From positions 1 to 5,216 of the forward strand of contig JAILOA010000073.1 in assembly GCA_024691065.1 (NCBI GenBank): a stretch of DNA of 5,216 nucleotides. The letters run 5' to 3'. Below the pieces are notes generated by a model, which saw only the letters and a program-made list of their open reading frames with translations, made no database searches and had not been told where the DNA came from. A program made the translations under genes and the position numbers. This DNA is from Lachnospiraceae bacterium. Its GTDB lineage: Bacteria > Bacillota > Clostridia > Lachnospirales > Lachnospiraceae. How positions within the stretch are numbered: the first letter of the stretch is position 1; every line of letters begins with the position of its first letter. Below are positions 1-5,216 of this stretch, in pieces.

Positions 1-1824
1 TAAATGGAATTTATAAACATAAGTTTCCTCTAATAATTCATCTTTATCTTTTACCTTAACTGTTAAGTAATAATAATCACTAAACTTTGAAGAATCTGCA
101 GATGATACTTCCAGAGAGAGCTCATTTGTCTCGGAAAGCACTTCAAGTGTATCATCATTTACATAAGAATCAGCATATGTCCAATAATAGGAAGCTGTAT
201 ATTCGTCTCCGAGCATACACTTTGCAAAAAGTGTTGCTGTATCACCTGATACTACATCTGCTTCCATACGACAGGTTTCAGTAGTATCCAAATCACTTGA
301 AACACTGATGCCTATATCAGTAAGCTGATAATCACTCTTTCTTGTAATCGTGAAAGGAACCTCATATTCAAGCTGTCTGGAACCTGAAAAATCTACTGTA
401 GCAACACATTTATATTGTATATCATAATCGGTTACCGGAACAGTAAGTGATGAGCTTTGTGCATATGCAATCTCGGTTTCTTTCTTCTCGGAATCAATTT
501 CATACCATGTATAAGTAATAGATATTGGCTTTTGTGATTCATCTGTGGCATAATTATTTGTTTCTACAGCCAATACTGCGTCCTCACCCAAAGCCACGCT
601 TGTAATAGAATTAGCGGTATCCTTTCCAACTGTAAATGTAGTTGTTGTACCCTGGTAAACAATCTGGTAGGAACCTAATTCTTTTCCTCCATATGTCAAT
701 GTAGCATCCACAACATATTTATTAACAAAATCATTCTCATCACCGTCACCATCTAAATCAATATATTTATACGGAGTAACACGGACATTATTACGCACAT
801 AACGTATATCATTATTTACACAATCTTTGTCGGTCAAACAAATTTTTGAACCTTTTTTACCATAGGCTGTTATGGTGAAATTTATATTAGGATTCCTTTC
901 ATAATCGTTATACATAGGTGAAATATTCATTCCTTGAGTCGGATCTATCGTACTTCCAAAATCATACTCTGTATCTTCATTAAAAGCATCATTATTACTT
1001 GATACTACCTTTTTTACATACTTTGCGGCACTTGTATCACCATCATCATACATTTTCTTTGCATCTTTCGAAACATCGGTAAGATCGTTTAATGCTGCAA
1101 AATCACACTCGGAGTACTTAGTTAATACAAGTTCTTCAGAATCTGCATTGCAAAGCATGACTCTGTTCTCAGTATCCTCAAAATAACAAAGTTTTCTTCC
1201 TGTTTCCTCACAAACAGTTTTTGTTTTAATTTTGCCATTAAAAAAAGTATCATTAGCTTCAAATGAACCATTTTCTTTTTTCGTTAATTCTAATTTATTA
1301 GTTGTACCAGAGGTATTATATGCTTTCATAATTTGTACATAAGGGAAAGCTTTTACATAATCAATATCGCTTAAATCTACATCTCCCAAATCTTCTTTTC
1401 CTAAAGTGATTTTATTGGTAAAACCTACTTTCTCATCAGAATATATCTCATCTGAACCTTCTCCTGAATCCACATCAGGTATAGTCTTGCTGGTTCCGTC
1501 AGTTTTGTATATTATAAGATCTATTCCGTAAATCCAATCAACCTGAAACCATAAATAATTATTTGATGAACCATACAAATAATTCAGCTGGGACGGGGAA
1601 ATCGTAACACCATCTAAATTTGTTTCTATTACTAATTTAGAATCACCATAGCTTACTCCTTTAATAATATCATCAGTTGTATTCTTAACTCCCTCCCTAA
1701 TGGTTACGGCAGCCTCTGCCTTCTTTTCATTTCCCGGCAGATAAACACCTGTTACAGTCATCGCAATTGCAAGAATAAAAGCAAATATTCTTTTACCAAC
1801 AAATTTCATTTTTCGTTGTTTCAT
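1..1824 (-). CDS. Large secreted acidic protein with Ig-like segments, C-terminus beyond window
   Basis: Reading down from the ATG at 1824-1822, the frame stays open to base 1: 608 residues and no stop, so the gene is cut by the left edge. Residues 1-38 look like a Sec signal peptide: K/R-rich start, hydrophobic stretch at about 13-29, and an AEA-A cleavage site after residue 38. The mature part is acidic and rich in Asp, Thr, Ser, Tyr and Asn, as in exported surface proteins. Residues ~403-490 resemble an Ig-like/bacterial surface repeat (TYTWYE at 438-443, then YKCVA at 471-475). Residues ~500-606 may be a second such unit (SYYWTYA around 548). A DLDGDGDEND stretch at 356-365 resembles a calcium-binding loop but does not fit the full EF-hand spacing. 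Nine cysteines occur in the mature part. I do not recognise residues 40-400. A surface adhesin or matrix protein is the likeliest role, by inference only; the missing C-terminus probably decides how it is anchored. Sampled lines look more AT-rich than the two genes to the right. Confidence 0.88.
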   Translation of the reverse strand, partial: MKQRKMKFVGKRIFAFILAIAMTVTGVYLPGNEKKAEAAVTIREGVKNTTDDIIKGVSYGDSKLVIETNLDGVTISPSQLNYLYGSSNNYLWFQVDWIYGIDLIIYKTDGTSKTIPDVDSGEGSDEIYSDEKVGFTNKITLGKEDLGDVDLSDIDYVKAFPYVQIMKAYNTSGTTNKLELTKKENGSFEANDTFFNGKIKTKTVCEETGRKLCYFEDTENRVMLCNADSEELVLTKYSECDFAALNDLTDVSKDAKKMYDDGDTSAAKYVKKVVSSNNDAFNEDTEYDFGSTIDPTQGMNISPMYNDYERNPNINFTITAYGKKGSKICLTDKDCVNNDIRYVRNNVRVTPYKYIDLDGDGDENDFVNKYVVDATLTYGGKELGSYQIVYQGTTTTFTVGKDTANSITSVALGEDAVLAVETNNYATDESQKPISITYTWYEIDSEKKETEIAYAQSSSLTVPVTDYDIQYKCVATVDFSGSRQLEYEVPFTITRKSDYQLTDIGISVSSDLDTTETCRMEADVVSGDTATLFAKCMLGDEYTASYYWTYADSYVNDDTLEVLSETNELSLEVSSADSSKFSDYYYLTVKVKDKDELLEETYVYKFHL

Positions 1825-1829
1825 AGAAA

Positions 1830-1837
1830 CCTCCTTT
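1830..1837 (-). promoter_or_regulatory. Shine-Dalgarno site of the secreted protein
   Basis: Read on the minus strand this is AAAGGAGG, ending 5 bases before the ATG at 1824. A second in-frame ATG (codon 6, 1809-1807) would sit 20 bases away, so this site fixes the start at 1824. The extra five residues also supply positive charge to the signal peptide. Confidence 0.85.
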
Positions 1838-1890
1838 TAAAATATAAATTACATCCTTCTTTTAACCTGTTAACTCTCCCAACATTCTCT

Positions 1891-1906
1891 AGTATAAACT
1901 TATACT
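1891..1906. repeat. 7+7 bp palindrome upstream of the secreted-protein gene
   Basis: AGTATAA (1891-1897), a 2-base centre, then TTATACT (1900-1906): a perfect inverted repeat. It includes the stop codon of the DUF4250 gene (1902-1900, TAA on the minus strand) and lies 67-82 bases upstream of the secreted-protein start. On the minus strand the left arm reads TATACT, close to a -10 box, but I see no -35 box at a suitable distance. No T-run follows it, so it is not an intrinsic terminator. It could be an operator for a dimeric regulator, or simply chance in AT-rich DNA. Confidence 0.35.
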
Positions 1907-2082
1907 GAAGTGAATTTATTAAGTTCCGCATTATAAGTGAATCCGCAAGTCTTCAATTTGTCGGTTATCTCCCTTTCATCGAGTCCAAGTGATTTTACCA
2001 AATCATCGAGATTATCGTAGTTATCCCGAAGTTGGGTATTTATGTAGCTCATAAGCATTACGGGGTCTTTTGGTATATTCAT
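1900..2082 (-). CDS. DUF4250 family small protein
   Basis: Complete 60-residue protein beginning MNIPKDPVMLMSYINTQLRD. The 'PKDPVMLxSxxNTxLRD' start, a middle segment predicted to fold as helices (about residues 22-45) and a Gly-Phe/Tyr-x-Tyr stretch near the end (GFTYN at 47-51) match what I recall of DUF4250, a family of roughly 60-residue proteins found in Clostridia. The length equals the family's usual size. There is no signal peptide, membrane helix or metal-binding cluster, so it is probably cytoplasmic; its function is unknown. It has a good ribosome binding site 9 bases before the ATG. It sits 147 bases downstream of the EAL-domain gene and 75 bases upstream of the secreted-protein gene, all in the same direction. 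Whether they share a transcript cannot be settled from sequence. The family call rests on memory of the motif, not a search. Confidence 0.88.
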   Translation of the reverse strand: MNIPKDPVMLMSYINTQLRDNYDNLDDLVKSLGLDEREITDKLKTCGFTYNAELNKFTSV

Positions 2083-2091
2083 AATATTTGT

Positions 2092-2097
2092 CTCCTT
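2092..2097 (-). promoter_or_regulatory. Shine-Dalgarno site of the DUF4250 gene
   Basis: AAGGAG on the minus strand, 9 bases before the ATG at 2082. It supports this short reading frame as a real gene rather than a chance ORF. Confidence 0.8.
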
Positions 2098-2149
2098 TCC
2101 GAATTATCAGGCAGTTATTTTTCAAAAAAATACATAAGTTTTTTAACCC

Positions 2150-2217
2150 CCACCTAAGCCTAAGCTTAGAAGTGTGGAATTTTCACGATTGAGTTGAAAA
2201 TTTTGCCTAAAAATTTC
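2150..2217 (-). repeat. Cluster of overlapping inverted repeats after the EAL-domain gene
   Basis: The stretch holds three possible hairpins. First, AATTTTCA (2178-2185) pairs perfectly with TGAAAATT (2195-2202) around a 9-base loop. Second, GAAAATTTT (2196-2204) pairs with AAAAATTTC (2209-2217), one mismatch in nine, around the loop GCCT. These two share the arm at 2196-2202 and so exclude each other. Third, CTAAGC (2154-2159) pairs with GCTTAG (2164-2169) around a 4-base loop, and the stem can extend with CAC (2151-2153) and GTG (2172-2174) across a 2-base bulge. On the minus strand no T-run follows directly: the sequence continues GGGG then TTAAAAAAC, and the nearest run of seven Ts is about 20 bases on. 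A standard intrinsic terminator is therefore not supported. The region lies 12-80 bases past the stop of the EAL-domain gene and ahead of the DUF4250 gene, so it could act as a 3' end or as a leader element. Confidence 0.4.
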
Positions 2218-2229
2218 TTTTCTGTAATT

Positions 2230-4152
2230 TTATGCCTTGCCATAAATAATATCATGATTTTCCGTCTCATTTAATAAATTCAGAAAATCTCCACTAGGAA
2301 TAGGTTTCGAGAAATAGTATCCCTGTATAAAGTCAACCCCGATATTACTCAATGCATTGAACTGTTTCTCTTCGTCTACTCCTTCAGCTACAATTTCCAA
2401 TGAAACATCCTTAATCATATCGACTACATGTCTCATTATACTACGCTTTCTGACGTCCGAAAAATACGCCTGCGTCATCTGCCTGTCAAACTTAACAATC
2501 TTAATCGGAAAATCCAATATATAATTAAGATTTGAATGTCCCGTACCATAATCATCGAGTGAAAAGCTTACTCCATATTCCCTTAGTTTCTTAAGATTAT
2601 ACATAAGCGCATCGTATGAATTGATGGCTGCGGACTCTGTAATTTCCAAATTTATCATTTCAGGAGGTAAACCAACCTTTTCCATAATATTTATGTACTC
2701 CTGTGCCAGCTCGAAACGTGAGCACTGGACGGCCGATACATTTACCTCTATGTAATCTATTCCCTTTTCCTTTAAATGGTTATTCTTTATAAACCTGCAT
2801 ACCTTCTCAAATACTGTCGCACCTACATCCACGATGAGTCCTGATTCCTCAGCCACCTCTATAAATGTACCCGGCGGCACGATTTCTCCGTTAATGTCCC
2901 TGATTCTGACAAGTGCCTCGGCAGATACAAATCTATCCTGTCTGATACCGTATATAGGTTGGAAAAACACCTCCAGCCTTTCGTTATCGAGGGCATCAAC
3001 TATCATATTCTCAAGATTACGCTTCTTTCTGTAACCGCTTGCCCACATACGGTCTAGGGTATATACCCTCTTAACATCCGTTTCATGCTCTTTATTGAAG
3101 TTTCTAAGCAGTTCATCCATATCCTCGGCATCCATAACAATCGATGAATCCGGAACCTTGGTAAGTGACATGTCAATCCTTACATACTCCCCGTCAATAA
3201 GCCAGGTTTGATTAGTAATTTCCTCAACCGACTTTGCGGATGCTTCAAAAAAGTCGCTGTTTTCAAAGAGAAGTACAAATTCCCACTCCCTGTTTTTATA
3301 TAAATGGCAACCCTTCTCCTTAGCCAGAGTGACCGCTACATTTCTCAAAAAATCATGAAGTGAATGGTTATCAAAACGCTCATACAGATAATGTGAGTTA
3401 ACAACCCTTACCGAAAGAATCATAAAGCGCTTCTCCATGGAATACGCCTGATCCATATAGGCATATAACGCCTGCGAATTAAAGTATCCCGTCATCCTGT
3501 CTACATAGGACTCCGGATTTTCTATACGAATAAATACAATCATTGCTCCCAGTGCGCTTCCGAAACCGACTATTAAAATCTCATTCTTCGAAAACTGTAT
3601 AAGCGCCGCTGCCACCCAGATAAGCATCCATATAACGCTTGCATTCCATCTTCTGACACTCATTTCATCCCTGTTGGTTAAAAGGATAAATAAATTTATC
3701 ACTATGAACCACATACAGGTAAAATATGCTACCATAACCGAAAGCCCCGATGTATAAAGCTTAAAAGTTCCCTCATAAACAATTTCAATCGGCAACATAA
3801 TAACCGCTGCCGAGGCCACAACCGCAAGAACAACTCCCGCAATTCTTTTGCCATTGCTTCGCTTCTGGTTTACCTGAATATCTATCGAGAGGTAGATATA
3901 AGCTGCAAGCGCGGTAAATATAAGTGATATAAGATAAGCCTTGCACATGGCAATAGTATTTAAACTGTGATCTCCTCCTGACCCGGTTATTGCCATTACG
4001 GAGCCTATATCACAGGCAAGAGATATAAGTGTCATTGATAAAGTAAAGATAAATGCTTTCCTCGTTCTAAGCCAGACCGATCTTCTGCTAAAGGACAGAA
4101 AGAGGAGTGTTAATGCAAGTATCAAGCCACAAAATTGTGTTTGTATATTCAT
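2230..4152 (-). CDS. Seven-helix membrane protein with degenerate GGDEF and intact EAL domain (likely cyclic-di-GMP phosphodiesterase)
   Basis: Complete, 640 residues. About seven hydrophobic helices (roughly 5-21, 34-55, 66-90, 103-126, 135-158, 171-188, 192-209) form an N-terminal membrane sensor whose ligand is unknown. A GGDEF-like domain follows at ~215-365: it keeps a DRMTGYFN start (218-225), but the active-site loop reads REWEF (288-292) and no RxxD inhibitory site is visible, so it should not make cyclic-di-GMP. The EAL domain (~382-625) keeps the family's key residues: EAL (E412), NVS (N471), LEITE (E503), DD (533-534), KFD (K554), AEGVD (E590) and IQG (Q610). It should therefore hydrolyse cyclic-di-GMP to pGpG at the inner membrane face. 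In other GGDEF-EAL proteins a decayed GGDEF domain can bind GTP and tune the EAL domain; that may apply here. The layout is, from memory, common in Lachnospiraceae. The start is supported by a G-rich ribosome binding site. Signal specificity and in vivo activity are inference. Confidence 0.93.
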   Translation of the reverse strand: MNIQTQFCGLILALTLLFLSFSRRSVWLRTRKAFIFTLSMTLISLACDIGSVMAITGSGGDHSLNTIAMCKAYLISLIFTALAAYIYLSIDIQVNQKRSNGKRIAGVVLAVVASAAVIMLPIEIVYEGTFKLYTSGLSVMVAYFTCMWFIVINLFILLTNRDEMSVRRWNASVIWMLIWVAAALIQFSKNEILIVGFGSALGAMIVFIRIENPESYVDRMTGYFNSQALYAYMDQAYSMEKRFMILSVRVVNSHYLYERFDNHSLHDFLRNVAVTLAKEKGCHLYKNREWEFVLLFENSDFFEASAKSVEEITNQTWLIDGEYVRIDMSLTKVPDSSIVMDAEDMDELLRNFNKEHETDVKRVYTLDRMWASGYRKKRNLENMIVDALDNERLEVFFQPIYGIRQDRFVSAEALVRIRDINGEIVPPGTFIEVAEESGLIVDVGATVFEKVCRFIKNNHLKEKGIDYIEVNVSAVQCSRFELAQEYINIMEKVGLPPEMINLEITESAAINSYDALMYNLKKLREYGVSFSLDDYGTGHSNLNYILDFPIKIVKFDRQMTQAYFSDVRKRSIMRHVVDMIKDVSLEIVAEGVDEEKQFNALSNIGVDFIQGYYFSKPIPSGDFLNLLNETENHDIIYGKA

Positions 4153-4157
4153 GGTTT

Positions 4158-4165
4158 CCCCCTTT
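4158..4165 (-). promoter_or_regulatory. G-rich Shine-Dalgarno site of the EAL-domain gene
   Basis: AAAGGGGG on the minus strand, 5 bases before the ATG at 4152. It is less canonical than the AAAGGAGG of the secreted-protein gene, but well placed. An AAAAAGGAAAG stretch directly upstream may add to it. It supports the ATG at 4152, after which the first membrane helix begins within a few residues. Confidence 0.65.
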
Positions 4166-4295
4166 CCTTTTTATTCATAATATTCCTTATACAGAAATCC
4201 TTTTTTATTATTTCACATTTTATTTCTTCCTTATGGCTGTTTCCGAAAATATACATTCCGGGATATTAATTTCGTTTCTTCTTTAAGCCGCTTTC

Positions 4296-4309
4296 AATAA
4301 ATATTTATT
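4296..4309. repeat. 14 bp AT-only palindrome at the CapA-family stop codon
   Basis: AATAAATATTTATT is a perfect 14-base palindrome overlapping the TAA stop (4307-4305) of the CapA-family gene. It has no G or C and no loop, so it would make a poor terminator hairpin. In such AT-rich DNA it may be chance. Confidence 0.3.
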
Positions 4310-5216
4310 TCTTCCTCCTAGGCATTACCAAAAATTTCTTATCAACGGTATTAGTAAGTACATCCCAGATGTAATCATAGGTAAAGCGTGAGTCATTTGC
4401 CCTTATACCATGCTGCATCGCCTGTTCGGAGGTATAATCCCTGAACCATACAACATGCTCATCTGCATGTCCTGCCCCGTAAACCGTAACTGTCGGGTAA
4501 AACCTTGGTCTTCTGATTCTGACAACCTGCTCTCCCCCGGCATTTGTCTTAACTATTACATAGCAACGGAATGTAATACCGATTATATTGTCAGCAACAA
4601 TCTGACCTGATATAAAATTACCAAGTGAATACATACAAAATGATCTTCTGCCGTTTTTTGCCTTAATCCACTCTGCATTCTGAATAACATGAGGATGGGT
4701 TCCTATAATAAGATCCGCTCCCCAGGAAGTCATCTTCTTAGCAAGCTTTCTCTGGTCATCCGTCACCACGTGGCTGTCCTCCACGCCCCAGTGGGCACTG
4801 ACCATAACCACATCCGCCCTCTTACGGGCAAGCTTTATCTGCCTTCTGATAAGCTTTTCCTCATTTATGTAAATAACTCTTTTATCCGTCCCCTCCGGTG
4901 TAGGAATTCCATTGGTACCGTAGGTATAGGATAAAAATGCTATCTTCACGCCGTCATAGTTATAAATAGGAATCCTGTTATATTTACCAACCTTGTAAAT
5001 ACCTGTAGCAAGCGCATCATCCGGCATACTGTTATGCCAGAACTTCCATGTCTCGTTAAGTCCCTGGATTCCCTTATCATAGGTGTGATTCGTGGAAACA
5101 TTGAATATACGCATATTCATCTTATACAGGGCTCTCGCGCTGTCACCCGGTGTCGAGAAACAAGGATAAGAGCTAGGTGTGAGTGTGTCTGTGCAAAGCG
5201 TTTCCTGATTTATCCA
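4305..5216 (-). CDS. CapA-family (PGA_cap) protein, N-terminus beyond window
   Basis: The frame runs from the right edge (codon 5216-5214, Trp) to the TAA at 4307-4305, giving 303 visible residues. An internal ATG at 5120 is not the true start: the 32 residues before it are in frame and belong to the same domain (a Tyr-Pro-x-Phe-Ser-Thr-Pro-Gly-Asp stretch leads into a helix). Visible-numbering motifs of the CapA/PGA_cap family (calcineurin-like metallophosphatase fold) are STNHTYDKG (41-49), SAHWGVED (140-147), DLIIGTHPH (168-176) and YSLGNF (196-201). Their His, Asn, Asp and Glu residues are the expected metal ligands. Relatives include CapA/PgsA of poly-gamma-glutamate capsule synthesis, but many family members are uncharacterised envelope or polysaccharide-related proteins, so no gene name is given. 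The missing N-terminus would normally carry a membrane anchor or signal peptide and the first metal-binding motif. The protein ends in a basic RRKK tail. It lies 152 bases upstream of the EAL-domain gene in the same direction. Confidence 0.92.
   Translation of the reverse strand, partial: WINQETLCTDTLTPSSYPCFSTPGDSARALYKMNMRIFNVSTNHTYDKGIQGLNETWKFWHNSMPDDALATGIYKVGKYNRIPIYNYDGVKIAFLSYTYGTNGIPTPEGTDKRVIYINEEKLIRRQIKLARKRADVVMVSAHWGVEDSHVVTDDQRKLAKKMTSWGADLIIGTHPHVIQNAEWIKAKNGRRSFCMYSLGNFISGQIVADNIIGITFRCYVIVKTNAGGEQVVRIRRPRFYPTVTVYGAGHADEHVVWFRDYTSEQAMQHGIRANDSRFTYDYIWDVLTNTVDKKFLVMPRRKK

Noticed and set aside
87..284. Plus-strand 65-codon open frame
   Set aside because: It lies wholly inside the minus-strand secreted-protein gene, has no ribosome binding site and gives an ordinary-looking antisense shadow rich in Leu and His.
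2103..2108. GATAAT as a -10 box for the DUF4250 gene
   Set aside because: Transcription would begin inside the ribosome binding site, and the spacing to any -35-like sequence is wrong.
2124..2177. Hairpin at 2150-2177 plus the T-run at 2130-2124 as an intrinsic terminator
   Set aside because: About 20 bases separate the stem from the T-run on the minus strand, too far for a standard terminator.
2101..2229. Cyclic-di-GMP riboswitch between the EAL-domain and DUF4250 genes
   Set aside because: Considered because of the signalling context, but I could not find the conserved GEMM-type core or tetraloop-receptor sequence.
2834..3034. Plus-strand 66-codon open frame
   Set aside because: It is antisense to the well-conserved EAL domain and has no supporting start signal or recognisable sequence.
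4186..4216. Possible promoter for the EAL-domain gene (GTGAAA at 4216-4211, TATAAG at 4191-4186 on the minus strand)
   Set aside because: The -10 match is good, but the -35 match is only 4 of 6 and the 19-base spacing is long; in AT-rich DNA this is too weak to call.
4410..4934. Two plus-strand open frames (4410-4610 and 4689-4934)
   Set aside because: Both are antisense to conserved CapA-family motifs; they are shadows of that gene.
5118..5120. ATG at 5120 as start of the CapA-family gene
   Set aside because: The frame is open upstream to the window edge, the upstream residues fit the family, and this ATG is followed immediately by the NxxTNH core. No ribosome binding site precedes it.

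Overview
The window looks like a piece of the chromosome of an anaerobic, AT-rich member of the Firmicutes, most likely a Lachnospiraceae-type clostridium (Butyrivibrio/Roseburia/Eubacterium-like). This is inferred from strong AGGAGG-type ribosome binding sites, AT-rich spacers, a DUF4250 small protein (a family I know from Clostridia), a signal peptide of the 'KKAEAA' style common in Lachnospiraceae surface proteins, and a seven-helix membrane protein with a decayed GGDEF domain and an EAL domain. No rRNA, tRNA, CRISPR, IS element or phage gene was seen.

All four genes lie on the minus strand, so transcription runs from right to left. From the right edge: (1) positions 5216-4305, the C-terminal 303 residues of a CapA-family (PGA_cap, metallophosphatase-fold) protein whose N-terminus lies outside the window; (2) positions 4152-2230, a complete 640-residue membrane protein with seven predicted helices, a degenerate GGDEF domain (REWEF instead of GGDEF) and an EAL domain with every catalytic residue present, so probably a cyclic-di-GMP phosphodiesterase; (3) positions 2082-1900, a 60-residue DUF4250 protein of unknown function; (4) positions 1824-1, the first 608 residues of a large, acidic, secreted protein with Ig-like segments near the end of the visible part. 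Its C-terminus lies beyond the left edge. This last frame was checked codon by codon and has no stop anywhere in the window.

The three intergenic gaps (about 150, 147 and 75 bases) contain no convincing intrinsic terminator. The gap downstream of the phosphodiesterase holds overlapping inverted repeats whose arms can pair in two mutually exclusive ways. The gap before the secreted protein holds a 7+7 bp palindrome that covers the stop codon of the DUF4250 gene. These are candidate regulatory elements only.

Functionally, the neighbourhood places an envelope or exopolysaccharide-type protein, a cyclic-di-GMP phosphodiesterase and a secreted surface protein side by side in one direction. This suits a cell-surface or adhesion theme, but shared regulation is not demonstrated. 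I did not find clear evidence of a wholly new system. The least explained parts are the large secreted protein and the structured spacer at about 2150-2217.
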